Origin: Burkholderia anthina
Lineage (GTDB): Bacteria; Pseudomonadota; Gammaproteobacteria; Burkholderiales; Burkholderiaceae
Direction of reading: 5' to 3'
Length of the DNA stretch: 64,000 bases
Assembly: GCF_001547525.1 (NCBI RefSeq)
Contig: NZ_LNJP01000003.1
Span: 992,001-1,056,000, forward strand
In this document: piece by piece, positions 17,610-26,794 of the stretch
How positions within the stretch are numbered: the stretch's first letter is position 1
Layout: every line of letters begins with the position of its first letter
Position numbers and translations under genes: made by a program
Notes under the pieces: model-generated
What the model was told of the DNA's origin: nothing
The model's database searches: none
What the model saw: only the letters and a program-made list of their open reading frames with translations

Positions 17610-18617
17610 TCAGGCCGCCTTCGCAGGTGTCGTCACTTCGACGGTCACGTGCGACATGCCGTCGAAGCCCGCGAGCAGCGCATGGTAGAAACGCGTATCG
17701 CGCGCGGCGTCGCCCGATTCGACCGACACGATCGCGCTCATGTGCCCGGGGCCCACGCGCCACACATGGAGATCGTTGACCGTGTCGCCGAGCGCCTCGA
17801 TCGCGCGACGCACGTTGTCCGTCAGCGTGCGATCGACGTTGACGTCGAGCAGGATCCCGCCCGTATCGCGCATCAGCCCGTACGACCAGTTGGCGATCAC
17901 CAGCGCGCCGACGATGCCCGCGAGCGGGTCCATCCAGACCCATCCGAACGCACGCGCGAGCAGCAGGCCGACGATCGCCAGCACCGACACGGCCGCATCG
18001 GCGATCACGTGAACGTAGGCCGACCGGATGTTGTGGTCGCGATGCGCGGTCGAGTGCGAACCGCGATCATGGTGCGCGTGGTCGTCGTGGTCATGGTCAT
18101 CGTGGTGGTCGTGCCCGTGCGCGTGGTGATGGCCGTGACCATGCCCGTGATGGTGGTCGCCGCTCAGCAGCCACACGCTGGCGAGGTTCACGGCGAGCCC
18201 CAGCACGGCGATCGGAATCGCTTCGTCGAAATGGATCGGCACGGGCGCCAGCAGGCGCGCGATCGCCTCGTAGCCGATCAGCAACGCAATCATCGCTAGC
18301 ACGATCGCGCTCGTGAAGCCGGCCAGGTCGCCGAGCTTGCCGGTGCCGAACACGAAGCGCGGATCGTCGGCGTGCCGGCGCGCATAGGTGTAGGCCAGCG
18401 CGGCGATCAGCATCGCGCCCGCGTGCGTCGACATGTGCAGCCCGTCGGCGACCAGCGCGAGCGAGCCGAACAACGTGCCGCCGACGATCTCGGCGATCAT
18501 CATCGCCGTGCACAGGCCGATGACCATCCACGTCTTCCGCTCGTTGCGCGCGTGGGCGGCGCCCAGAAACGCGTGGCTGTGCGCACCGCCGGCCGGCGAG
18601 CCATTGAATTCGTTCAT
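17610..18617 (-). CDS. dmeF: CDF-family Ni2+/Co2+ efflux transporter DmeF
   Basis: Protein of 335 residues of the cation diffusion facilitator family. Six membrane segments with the metal-site motifs DGLHMSTH (Asp58, His61) and HVIAD (His203, Asp207), and a cytoplasmic loop between helices 4 and 5 (about 155-194) made largely of His and Asp. The family is recognised by the linked RcnR-like repressor upstream, the dmeRF arrangement known for nickel and cobalt export. The gene follows dmeR by 12 bp and overlaps the DUF1289 gene region. Confidence 0.88.
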   Translation of the reverse strand: MNEFNGSPAGGAHSHAFLGAAHARNERKTWMVIGLCTAMMIAEIVGGTLFGSLALVADGLHMSTHAGAMLIAALAYTYARRHADDPRFVFGTGKLGDLAGFTSAIVLAMIALLIGYEAIARLLAPVPIHFDEAIPIAVLGLAVNLASVWLLSGDHHHGHGHGHHHAHGHDHHDDHDHDDHAHHDRGSHSTAHRDHNIRSAYVHVIADAAVSVLAIVGLLLARAFGWVWMDPLAGIVGALVIANWSYGLMRDTGGILLDVNVDRTLTDNVRRAIEALGDTVNDLHVWRVGPGHMSAIVSVESGDAARDTRFYHALLAGFDGMSHVTVEVTTPAKAA

Positions 18618-18629
18618 GTTCCGGCCCGG

Positions 18630-18905
18630 TTACTTGAAATAGCTGTGCACGACGTCGATCAGTTGCTCGGTCGCGCTGCCCTCGTGCGCGTCGGCCGTGT
18701 CCGCATCGACGAGATGCGACCGGATGTGGTCTTCCAGCACGACGGCCAGCAAGCCGTTCATCGCGCCGCGGCAACTCGTGATCAATTGCAGCACGTCGTT
18801 GCAGCCGCGCTCTTCTTCCAGCGCCCGCTCGATCGCCTCGACCTGCCCCTTGATACGGCGCACGCGGTTCAGCAGCTTCTGTTTTTCGCGAACGGTATGA
18901 CTCAT
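18630..18905 (-). CDS. dmeR: RcnR/DmeR nickel-cobalt responsive repressor
   Basis: Protein of 91 residues of the CsoR/RcnR family. The metal ligands that define Ni/Co sensors are at exactly the RcnR positions: His3, Cys35, His60 and His64. It lacks the Cys-His-Cys set of copper-sensing CsoR proteins. It is the first gene of dmeRF and should repress its own operon until Ni or Co binds. Two repeated operator-like sequences lie just upstream of the ATG. Confidence 0.92.
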   Translation of the reverse strand: MSHTVREKQKLLNRVRRIKGQVEAIERALEEERGCNDVLQLITSCRGAMNGLLAVVLEDHIRSHLVDADTADAHEGSATEQLIDVVHSYFK

Positions 18906-18917
18906 CGGCGGCTCCGG

Positions 18918-18974
18918 TATAGGGTAGGGGAGTATATCTCCCGAAGGCTGACCCTATAGCGTGGAGGGGTATAT
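18918..18974. promoter_or_regulatory. Tandem DmeR/RcnR-type operators
   Basis: Two 20-bp direct repeats, 18918-18937 and 18955-18974, agree at 16 of 20 positions (TATAG...G-tract...TATAT), spaced 37 bp start to start. G-tracts flanked by TAT/ATA ends are the recognised target type of RcnR-like repressors. They lie 12-70 bp upstream of the dmeR ATG. Confidence 0.7.
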
Positions 18975-19028
18975 TTTTCGAGACGAAGGCTTGTCGAAGG
19001 AAAACCACTCGGCTAGACTGTTTTCCGT

Positions 19029-19130
19029 CTTTGGGGAGTAGCCTGCTTTCCGTCCCCGGAAAGCGAACGCGTCAACACACTCGGCCTGCGGCCGTGGCGC
19101 GTTCAGCCTGATCGGCCTGGCGAGACCATC
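19029..19130 (+). ncRNA. yybP-ykoY manganese riboswitch aptamer
   Basis: The conserved core is readable: TTGGGGAGTAGCC at the 5' side, a variable hairpin (CTTTCCGTCCCCGGAAAG), then GTCAACACACTCGG, and the distal part CGTTCAGCCTGATCGG...GGCGAGACC. This matches the pattern upstream of alx and mntP. The family senses Mn2+ and switches on exporters. It lies upstream of the CaCA-type exchanger on the same strand with no other gene between. Confidence 0.85.
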
Positions 19131-19148
19131 GGCACGTCGCGTCGTTCC

Positions 19149-19194
19149 TGGTCGGACGGCGGCGGATGTGTCATGGTTCGTCAGCGTCCGACCA
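19149..19194 (+). promoter_or_regulatory. Stem-loop in the expected riboswitch expression platform
   Basis: TGGTCGGACG (19149-19158) and CGTCCGACCA (19185-19194) form a perfect 10-bp stem around a 26-nt loop, between the aptamer and the exchanger ribosome-binding site (GCGGAGG). No U-run follows, so it is a candidate for Rho-dependent or translational control rather than an intrinsic terminator. Confidence 0.5.
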
Positions 19195-19257
19195 CGGAGT
19201 CCCCATGTCCCTCCCTGCTCACCTCCCCCGCGCCACCGCTGCCCGCGGAGGTGCCGC

Positions 19258-20268
19258 ATGACCTTCATGTTCGTCGAACTGGCGTTCATGCTGATCGTCA
19301 TCCTCGTCGCGGCCGAAGTCTTCACCAATGCCCTCGAACATCTCGGCGAGCGCCTGAAGATTTCGGAAGGCGTGACCGGTTCGCTGTTCGCGGCCGTCGG
19401 CACCGCGCTGCCCGAAACGATGGTGCCGCTGCTCGCGCTGGCCGGCGGCACGTCGAACCAGGCCGTGAACGAGGAGATCGGCGTCGGCGCGATCCTGGGC
19501 GCGCCGCTGATGCTCGCGACGCTCACCACGTTCCTGATGACGCTCGCCGTGATCTGCTCGCGCGGGCTGCGCGGCACGCTCGCGCCCGAACGCACGGGCT
19601 TCGCGCGCGACATGAACACCTTCCTCGCCGCGTTCTCGCTCGCAGCCGCCGCGATGTTCGTCCCGCATCACAACTGGGCCGTGCGCGCGCTGCTCGCCGC
19701 GATGCTGGTCGGCCTCTACGTGATGTACGTCGTGCTGACGTTGCGCGCGTCGACCGGGCTCGTCGATGCCGGGCACGGCACCGAGGCGCCGCACGCGATG
19801 TTCCTGTCGCGCGTCGGGCTGCCGGCCAACCTGGCGACGATCGTGCTGCAACTGCTGATCGGCGTCGCGCTGCTGGTCGGCGGCGCGAAGGGCTTCATCC
19901 ACGGCGTGGAAGGCGTGTCGCATGCGCTCGGCATCTCGGCGCTGCTGCTGTCGCTGATCATCGTGCCGATCGCGACGGAACTGCCGGAGAAGGTCAACAG
20001 CGTGCTGTGGATCCGCCGCGGGAAGGACACGCTCGCGTTCGGCAACATCACCGGCGCGATGGTGTTCCAGGGCACGCTGCTGCCCGCGATCGGCATCATG
20101 CTGACGCCGTGGGAGCCGCGCCCCGAAGTGCTGACCGGCGTGATCATCACGCTCGCCGCGGCCGCGTGGCTGCGCATCAATGCGCGCACGCGCGGGCTTG
20201 CGATCTGGGCGCTGCTCGCGAACGGCGCGGGTTATGCGGGATATCTGATGCTGACGCTCACGCGCTGA
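19258..20268 (+). CDS. CaCA-family cation exchanger, probable manganese exporter
   Basis: Protein of 336 residues with ten or so membrane segments and both alpha-repeat motifs of the sodium/calcium exchanger superfamily: GTALPETMVPLLAL (about 48-61) and IATELPEKVNSV (about 239-250). Start at 19258 has GCGGAGG ahead; the upstream frame runs through the riboswitch region. Family members usually move Ca2+ against H+ or Na+, but the yybP-ykoY element in its leader points to Mn2+ export as the regulated role. It is convergent with the cus operon. Confidence 0.85.
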   Translation: MTFMFVELAFMLIVILVAAEVFTNALEHLGERLKISEGVTGSLFAAVGTALPETMVPLLALAGGTSNQAVNEEIGVGAILGAPLMLATLTTFLMTLAVICSRGLRGTLAPERTGFARDMNTFLAAFSLAAAAMFVPHHNWAVRALLAAMLVGLYVMYVVLTLRASTGLVDAGHGTEAPHAMFLSRVGLPANLATIVLQLLIGVALLVGGAKGFIHGVEGVSHALGISALLLSLIIVPIATELPEKVNSVLWIRRGKDTLAFGNITGAMVFQGTLLPAIGIMLTPWEPRPEVLTGVIITLAAAAWLRINARTRGLAIWALLANGAGYAGYLMLTLTR

Positions 20269-20362
20269 ATGTGCCGGGCGGGCGCGCCGGCCGACGGACA
20301 CGTCGGCGCGGCGCGTTTCATGGCGCCGGTCGCGGGCGGCGGCGCCACCCGCATCCGGACGC

Positions 20363-20731
20363 TCAGGAAGCCTTGACGAGCTTGACGATCGTCAACGTGC
20401 CGTCGACCTTCTCGATCCGCACCTTGACCTTGTCGCCCGCACGCGCGTGCGCGAGCATCGCCGCATCCTTCGCCTTGAACGCCATCGTCATCGGCGGCAT
20501 CCCGACATTCTCCAGCGCGCCGTGCTTCAGCGTGATCTTGCCGCTCGCGGCATCGACCTTCTTCACTTCGGCATCGGTCAGCGCGGCGTTCGAATTCGCC
20601 GCGCCGCCCGACGACATCTTCATGCCGGACATGTCCATGCCCGACATGTCGCCGGCGGCAATCGCCGGTACCGCGAAAGCGCTCAGCGCGACGACAGCGG
20701 TTGCAGTTGCGATCAGTTGATTCATCTTCAT
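20363..20731 (-). CDS. cusF: CusF-like periplasmic copper-binding protein (cus operon copy)
   Basis: Protein of 122 residues: signal peptide ending IAA, Met-rich spacer GDMSGMDMSGMKM, then a CusF barrel with HGALENVGMPPMTM. His70, Met81 and Met83 align with CusF ligands while Met78 replaces the capping Trp. Expected to ferry Cu(I)/Ag(I) to CusCBA. It overlaps the cusA stop by four bases and closes the operon. It closely resembles the CusF-like protein at 9862, so the two are probably paralogues. Confidence 0.88.
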   Translation of the reverse strand: MKMNQLIATATAVVALSAFAVPAIAAGDMSGMDMSGMKMSSGGAANSNAALTDAEVKKVDAASGKITLKHGALENVGMPPMTMAFKAKDAAMLAHARAGDKVKVRIEKVDGTLTIVKLVKAS

Positions 20732-23700
20732 CGTGATTCTCCGGTGGGAAGGGATGGCACGTTCGTGCCGGAAGGAACTGCATCGGAATGCCGCGCGCGG
20801 CCCGCGCTTCGCGCACGACGGCGCTGAAGCAGAAGCCACGCGGCGGGAATGACGAACATCGACAGCAGCGGCGCCGTGACCATGCCGCCGACCATCGGCG
20901 CGGCGATCCGCTGCATGACTTCGGAACCGGCGCCGTGGCCGATCATGATCGGCACGAGCCCGGCGAGCACGACGGCGACCGTCATCGCCTTCGGCCGCAC
21001 GCGCAGCACCGCGCCTTCGCGAATCGCATCGAGCAGCAACGCATCGGTCGGCGGTTCGCCGGCATCGAGCCGGCGCTGCAGCGCACCCTTCAGGTACAGC
21101 AGCATCACGACGCCGAATTCGGCGGCCACGCCCGCCAGCGCGATGAAACCCACCGACGTCGCGACGGACACCGCGTGACCGAGCGCCCACACGAGCCAGA
21201 ACCCGCCGACCAGCGCGAACGGCACCGTCGACATCAGCAGCAGCGCGTCGGCCGCCGACTCGAACGTGACGAACAGCAGCACGAAGATCACGACGAGCGT
21301 GACGGGCACGACGGTGCGCAGCGTCGCCGCCGCGCGTTCGAGATACTCGAACTGCCCCGACCACGCGATCGAATAGCCGGGCGGCAACGCAACCTGCCGC
21401 GCGACGGTCTGCTGCATCGCGCGCACGGCCGTGCTGAGGTCGGTACCGCGGAGATCGACGTACACGTAGCCGGACAGCCGCGCGTTCTCGCTGCGGATCA
21501 TCGGCGGCCCTTCGGCGATCGCGATACGCGCGACGTCGCCGAGGCGGATCTGCGCGCCGCGCGCGGTGACGATCGGCAGTTGCCGCAGGTTCTCGAGCGA
21601 ATCGCGAATCTCGCGCGGATAGCGGATGTTGATCGGGAAGCGCTCGCGCCCCGCGATCACTTCGCCGACGTCCTCGCCGCCGATCGCCGACGACACGACC
21701 GACTGGATATCGGCCACCGACAGCCCGTAACGCGCGGCGGCGAGCCGGTCGATGTCGACGTCGATGTAGCGGCCGCCGTTCAGCCGCTCGGCGAGCGCGG
21801 ACGTCACGCCCGGCACGCGCTTCACGGCGGCCTCGACCTGCGTCGCGATCGCGTCGATCCCCGCGAGGTCCGGCCCGGAAATCTTCACGCCGACCGGCGT
21901 CTTGATCCCGGTGGACAGCATGTCGAGCCGGTTGCGGATCGGCGGCACCCACACGTTCGACAGGCCCGGCACCTTCACCGTACGGTCGAGTTCGTCGATC
22001 AGCTTCTCCGGCGTCATGCCCAGCCGCCACGCGCTGCGCGGCTTGAAGCGGATCGTCGTCTCGAACATCTCGAGCGGTGCCGGGTCGGTCGCCGTATCGG
22101 CGCGGCCCGACTTGCCGAACACCGTGTCGACCTCCGGCACGGTCTTGATCAGCCGGTCGGTCTGCTGCAGCAGCTCGCTCGCCTTGTCCGCCGAGATGCC
22201 CGGCAGCGCGGTCGGCATGTACAGCAGATCGCCTTCGTCGAGCGGCGGCATGAATTCGCCGCCGAGGCGCGACAACGGCACGGCCGTCAGCACGAGCGCG
22301 ACGACCGCGACGCCGATCGCGGCCCACGGGCGCCGCAGCGTCGCGTCGAGCAGCGGCCGGTACAGGCGGATCAGCGCGCGGTTGATCGGGTTCGCGTGCT
22401 CGGGCGGAATGCGGCCGCGCACCAGATAGCCCATCAGCACCGGCACCAGCGTCACCGACAGCCCGGCGGCGGCCGCGATCGTATAGGTCTTCGTGAACGC
22501 CAGCGGCGCGAACAGCTTGCCCTCCTGCCCTTCCAGCGAAAACACCGGAACGAACGACAGCGTGATGATCAGCAGCGAGAAGAACAGCGCGGGCCCCACC
22601 TCCGCGGCCGAGGCCGCGACGAGTTCCCAGCGGCGCGCGGCCGTGATCGGCTCGCCGGGATGCGCGCGGTCGTACGCTTCCAGATGCTTGTGCGCGTTCT
22701 CGATCATCACGATCGCCGCGTCGATCATCGCGCCGATCGCGATCGCGATCCCGCCGAGCGACATCAGGTTCGCGTTCACGCCCTGATAGCGCATCACGAT
22801 GAACGCGGCCAATACGCCGAGCGGCAGCGACAGGATCGCGACCAGCGCGCTGCGCAGATGGAACAGGAACACCGCGCAGACGACGCCGACGATGACGAAT
22901 TCCTCGACCAGCTTGTCCGTCAGGTTGTCGACCGCGCGCGCGATCAGTTGCGACCGATCGTAGGTCGTGACGATCTCGACGCCGGCCGGGAGCGAACGCT
23001 TGAGATCGGCGAGCTTCGCCTTCACCGCGTCGATCGTCGTCAGCGCGTTCTTGCCCGAGCGCATCACGACGACGCCGCCCGTCACCTCGCCCTGCCCGTT
23101 CAGCTCCGCGATGCCGCGCCGCATCGCCGGGCCGACCTGGATGCGCGCGACGTCGCCGAGCAGGACCGGCGTGCCGGCGTCGTCGGTGCGCAGCACGACG
23201 CGACGGAAATCGTCGAGCGTGCGCAGGTAGCCGGACGACCGCACCATGTACTCCGACTCGGCCAGCTCGACGACCGAGCCGCCGGATGCCTGGTTGGCCT
23301 TGCCGAGCGCCTCCGCGACCGCCGCCTGCGTGATGCCGTACGCGCGCAGCCGGTCGGGATCGAGCACGACCTGGTACTGGCGCACCATGCCGCCGATGCT
23401 CGCGACTTCCGATACGTCCGGCACGGCCTTCAGCTCGAACTTCAGGAACCAGTCGTTGAGCGCGCGCAGCTGGCCGGGATCGTGACGGCCGGTGCGATCG
23501 ACGAGCGCGTACTCGTAGACCCAGCCGACGCCGGTCGCGTCCGGGCCGAGCGACACGGTCGCGCCGGCCGGCAGGCGGCTCTGCACCTGGCTCAGGTATT
23601 CGAGCACGCGCGAGCGCGCCCAGTACGGATCGGTGCGGTCGTCGAACAGCACGTAGACGAACGCGTCGCCGAACGACGAGTACGCACGCACGGTTTTCGC

Positions 23701-23934
23701 GCCCGGCACGCCGAGCAGCGTCGTCGTCAGCGGATAGGTCACCTGGTCCTCGACGACCTGCGGCGCCTTGCCCGGATACGACGCCTTCACGATCACCTGC
23801 GTGTCCGACAGGTCGGGCAACGCGTCGAGCGGCGTCTGTCGCAGCGAATGCACGCCCCATGCCGCGAGCAGCACGGTGGCCAGCAGCACCAGAAACCGGT
23901 GGTGGACGGACCAGTGAATGATGCGCGCGATCAT
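20728..23934 (-). CDS. cusA: RND heavy-metal efflux pump CusA (Cu/Ag)
   Basis: Protein of 1068 residues, normal for the family. The helix-4 proton-relay signature GIAIAIGAMIDAAIVMIENAHK (about residue 400) has the Asp and Glu placed as in monovalent-metal (CusA) pumps. Twelve membrane segments and two large periplasmic loops are evident, with Met-containing periplasmic segments (LYMPTALPG, AWRLGMTPEK). CusA exports Cu(I)/Ag(I) through CusB and CusC. Start overlaps cusB by four bases. The last 30 residues are a variable Ser/Arg-rich tail. Confidence 0.92.
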   Translation of the reverse strand: MIARIIHWSVHHRFLVLLATVLLAAWGVHSLRQTPLDALPDLSDTQVIVKASYPGKAPQVVEDQVTYPLTTTLLGVPGAKTVRAYSSFGDAFVYVLFDDRTDPYWARSRVLEYLSQVQSRLPAGATVSLGPDATGVGWVYEYALVDRTGRHDPGQLRALNDWFLKFELKAVPDVSEVASIGGMVRQYQVVLDPDRLRAYGITQAAVAEALGKANQASGGSVVELAESEYMVRSSGYLRTLDDFRRVVLRTDDAGTPVLLGDVARIQVGPAMRRGIAELNGQGEVTGGVVVMRSGKNALTTIDAVKAKLADLKRSLPAGVEIVTTYDRSQLIARAVDNLTDKLVEEFVIVGVVCAVFLFHLRSALVAILSLPLGVLAAFIVMRYQGVNANLMSLGGIAIAIGAMIDAAIVMIENAHKHLEAYDRAHPGEPITAARRWELVAASAAEVGPALFFSLLIITLSFVPVFSLEGQEGKLFAPLAFTKTYTIAAAAGLSVTLVPVLMGYLVRGRIPPEHANPINRALIRLYRPLLDATLRRPWAAIGVAVVALVLTAVPLSRLGGEFMPPLDEGDLLYMPTALPGISADKASELLQQTDRLIKTVPEVDTVFGKSGRADTATDPAPLEMFETTIRFKPRSAWRLGMTPEKLIDELDRTVKVPGLSNVWVPPIRNRLDMLSTGIKTPVGVKISGPDLAGIDAIATQVEAAVKRVPGVTSALAERLNGGRYIDVDIDRLAAARYGLSVADIQSVVSSAIGGEDVGEVIAGRERFPINIRYPREIRDSLENLRQLPIVTARGAQIRLGDVARIAIAEGPPMIRSENARLSGYVYVDLRGTDLSTAVRAMQQTVARQVALPPGYSIAWSGQFEYLERAAATLRTVVPVTLVVIFVLLFVTFESAADALLLMSTVPFALVGGFWLVWALGHAVSVATSVGFIALAGVAAEFGVVMLLYLKGALQRRLDAGEPPTDALLLDAIREGAVLRVRPKAMTVAVVLAGLVPIMIGHGAGSEVMQRIAAPMVGGMVTAPLLSMFVIPAAWLLLQRRRARSAGRARHSDAVPSGTNVPSLPTGESR

Positions 23935-25454
23935 CGCTCACCTCGCTGCGGCTCGACCTTCGTCAGCCGGTAGCCGTCGTCGGTCTGCGTGAACGCGAAA
24001 CGCACGGTCTGGCCCGGCTTCACGTCGGAAAACGCGTGCGCCGACGGCTTGCCGAACGCCATCGTCATCGCGCCCCAGCCGAGCGCCGGCACCGGCTGAT
24101 GCGAGAACGTGATGTCGTCGGCCGTGACTTTCTCCACCTTGCCGGTGGTTTCGTAGACCGGCGCGGCTGCCGGCGCGGACGATGCCGCCGCGCTTGCCCC
24201 GGCCGCCCGCTCCAGCCGCGGCAACACGCTTTTCAGGCTGGCTTCCGAATCGATCAGGAATTGCCCCGACGCGACGACCGTGTCGCCTTCGTTCAGCCCG
24301 GCGAGCACTTCCGTGTCGCCGCCGACGTCGCTGCCGACCGTCACCGACACAGGTTGAAGCCGGCCGTCGCCGAGCTTCGCGATGACGATCGTGCGCCGGC
24401 CGGTCGCGATCACGGCCTCGGACGGCACGAGCAGGCGCGACACCGTCTCCTTCTCCGCGACCCGCACGCGCATCAGCATGCCGGGCGTGAGCTTCAGCGA
24501 TGCGTTGTCGATCTCCACGCGCGCCTGCAGCGTGCGGCTGCCCGTGCTGATGCCGGGCAGCACTTCGCGGATGCGTCCGCCGACATGCCGCGCCGGATCG
24601 CCGGCGAACGTCGCATCGACCGACATGCCCGGGCGCACGTTCAGGGCCAGCGCTTCCGGCACCTCGACGATCAGCCACAGCGTCGACAAGCCGGCGATCT
24701 TCGCAAGCGTCTGGCCGGGCGCGACCATCGCGCCGTCGCGCACGTTCAGCTCGCTGACGACGCCGGCCTCCGGCGCACTCAGCACGACGTGCGTCTGCGC
24801 GCGGCCGGTGCGGTCGAGGGCCGCGATCATGCCGTCCGGAATCGACAGCGCCCGCATCCGCGCGCGCGCCGCGTCGAGCAGGCCGCCGTCCATCCCGCCG
24901 CGCTTCAGCGCGAGATATTCCTCCTGCGGCGCGAGCCAGTCGGGCACGAACAGCGATGCGACCGGCGCGCCCTTCGCGATGCGCTGCATCGGCGCGCGTG
25001 CATACAGATGGTCGATGTAGCCGGTCACGCGCGACTGCACGACCGCCGCGCGCGCTTCGTCGAACTGCGTGGCGCCCACCGCGTCGAAGCCGGCCGCCGT
25101 CTGCTGCCGGCGCACGGTCGCATAGCGAATGCCCAGGTTCTGCTGCAGGCCCGGATCGATCCGGACGCCCGGTGCGTCGCCGCCTTCGTCCGCATAGACG
25201 GGCTGCAACTGCATGTCCATGAACGGCGATTTGCCCGGTTTGTCGAAGTGCTGGTTCGGCACCATCGGGTCGTGCCAGTACAGGACCTTGCGCGCGGCCT
25301 GCGGCGCCGGCGCGCCCGGCGGCGCCGCAGCGGGCACGGCGGGCGCCGGCGCGCCGTTCATCGCATGGCGGACGCCGGCGACATAGCCGGCGCCGACGAG
25401 TATCGCGCCGGCGGATGCGATCAGCGCCGCACGCGTCAGTGATTGCCTTGTCAT
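23931..25454 (-). CDS. cusB: CusB periplasmic adaptor with N-terminal metal-binding domain and C-terminal CusF domain
   Basis: Protein of 507 residues. N-terminal membrane anchor (about 8-28), then a heavy-metal-binding domain (KVLYWHDPMVPNQHFDKPGKSPFMDMQLQPVY), barrel-sandwich/hairpin/beta-barrel regions of a membrane fusion protein, an Ala-rich linker (about 420-435), and a C-terminal CusF domain. The latter keeps the full classical ligand set in HQPVPALGWGAMTM (His, Trp, Met, Met), unlike the two stand-alone CusF-like proteins nearby. The fusion would hold the chaperone domain at the pump entrance. Start at 25454; four-base overlap with cusA. Confidence 0.9.
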   Translation of the reverse strand: MTRQSLTRAALIASAGAILVGAGYVAGVRHAMNGAPAPAVPAAAPPGAPAPQAARKVLYWHDPMVPNQHFDKPGKSPFMDMQLQPVYADEGGDAPGVRIDPGLQQNLGIRYATVRRQQTAAGFDAVGATQFDEARAAVVQSRVTGYIDHLYARAPMQRIAKGAPVASLFVPDWLAPQEEYLALKRGGMDGGLLDAARARMRALSIPDGMIAALDRTGRAQTHVVLSAPEAGVVSELNVRDGAMVAPGQTLAKIAGLSTLWLIVEVPEALALNVRPGMSVDATFAGDPARHVGGRIREVLPGISTGSRTLQARVEIDNASLKLTPGMLMRVRVAEKETVSRLLVPSEAVIATGRRTIVIAKLGDGRLQPVSVTVGSDVGGDTEVLAGLNEGDTVVASGQFLIDSEASLKSVLPRLERAAGASAAASSAPAAAPVYETTGKVEKVTADDITFSHQPVPALGWGAMTMAFGKPSAHAFSDVKPGQTVRFAFTQTDDGYRLTKVEPQRGER

Positions 25455-25465
25455 GAGCGTCTCCT

Positions 25466-26758
25466 TCACTGCGCGGCGGCCATCGCCGACGGCACGACCT
25501 GATATTCGAGCCGCGCCCAGGTCTGCGACACGTCGCGCCTGAGGTCGAGCACCTGCAACTGCGCTTCGAGCTGCGCCCGCCGCGCGGCGAACGTGTCGGC
25601 GAGCGACCCCGTGCCGGCCCGGTACGCGGCCGTCGCGAGCTGCACGCGCTGATCGGCAGCGGGCAACAGCGCGGCGCTCAGGTTCGCGATACGTTCGCGG
25701 CCGCTCGCCAGCGTGTCGGATTGCGTACGGATGTCGGCCTGTACCTGACGCAGCGTGTCCTCGTACATCAGGCGCGCCTTCGTCGCGAGCGCCGCCTTTT
25801 CGGCCACGTCGCGGTTCTGGCGATTCTTGCGATTGAGCGGCAGCGGGATCGAGACGCCCACCGACACCATGTTCGAATACGCGCCGCCGCGCTGCTGGTA
25901 CGCGATTTCCCACGTCCAGTTGGGGCTGCGCTCGCTGTTCGCGACCGCGGCGTCGGCTTCGGCCACCGCGATATCGTCCGCGGCGGCGACGAGCGCCGGC
26001 TGCGACACGCGCAGCTCGTCCGGCGGCAATGCCGATACGACGGATTCGGGCGCGGGCGGCGTACCCGTCACGTCCGTCACGGGCGCCGCCGTCCAGCGGG
26101 CCAGCGCGACGAGCGCGGTGCGATACGCCTGCTGCGCCTTGAGCACCTGGTCCTGCGTCTGCGCGAGCATCGCACGGGCCTGCACGACATCGCCCGCGCT
26201 CGCCTTCGCGCCGCGATACGACGCTTGCGTCGCGTCGAGTTCATGGTTCATGTGACCGAGCAGCGCCTGCTGAAGCGCGAGCGCCTGCTTCGCGTAGACG
26301 GCATCGAGCCACGCGGCCGCGGTCTGCCGGCGCACGGCCGCCAGCTCCACGAGATAGCCCGCGCGCTCGCGGCCGACCTGTTGGTCGGCCAGCGCGGTAC
26401 GCAGGCGCCGCTTGTCGCCGGACACCCATTCCTGCTCGATGCCGATGCGGCGCATCGTCATGAAGTCCTGGCCGACGGTGAAGCGCTGCCCGCCGTTGAT
26501 CGGCAGGTTGTCGATGCCGGCCTTGAGCATCGGGTCCGGCAACTGGCCGGCCCTGACGGCCGCTTCGGCACGCGCGAGCACGGCAGCCTGCGCGGCCTGC
26601 ATCGACGCGGAACGATCGGTGGCGGACTGCAGCGCGGCGTCCAGCGTGAGCGGCGACTGCTGCGCGTGAACCGCGCCCGCCATCAGCAGCGCGGCCCACG
26701 ATACGGGCGCGCGCCGGCATGCACGCGGCATGCGCGGCGTGCGGAAAGCGAATGACAT
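25466..26758 (-). CDS. cusC: CusC-type outer-membrane channel (TolC family)
   Basis: Protein of 430 residues with a signal peptide ending HAQ and two OEP domains (LTLDAALQSATDRSASMQAAQ...; MVSVGVSIPLPLNRKNRQNRDVAEKA). No lipobox cysteine, unlike E. coli CusC. First gene of cusCBAF, 11 bp ahead of cusB. Its 5' leader contains two perfect hairpins. Confidence 0.88.
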   Translation of the reverse strand: MSFAFRTPRMPRACRRAPVSWAALLMAGAVHAQQSPLTLDAALQSATDRSASMQAAQAAVLARAEAAVRAGQLPDPMLKAGIDNLPINGGQRFTVGQDFMTMRRIGIEQEWVSGDKRRLRTALADQQVGRERAGYLVELAAVRRQTAAAWLDAVYAKQALALQQALLGHMNHELDATQASYRGAKASAGDVVQARAMLAQTQDQVLKAQQAYRTALVALARWTAAPVTDVTGTPPAPESVVSALPPDELRVSQPALVAAADDIAVAEADAAVANSERSPNWTWEIAYQQRGGAYSNMVSVGVSIPLPLNRKNRQNRDVAEKAALATKARLMYEDTLRQVQADIRTQSDTLASGRERIANLSAALLPAADQRVQLATAAYRAGTGSLADTFAARRAQLEAQLQVLDLRRDVSQTWARLEYQVVPSAMAAAQ

Positions 26759-26794
26759 GGTGTAACCCCAAATCGGAACCCAAAGGGATTCCAC

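Noticed and set aside
20788..23973. Plus-strand ORF of 1061 codons antisense to cusA
   Set aside because: Arg/His-rich, no domain or ribosome-binding site; the sense frame encodes a complete RND pump. Long antisense frames are expected at this GC content.
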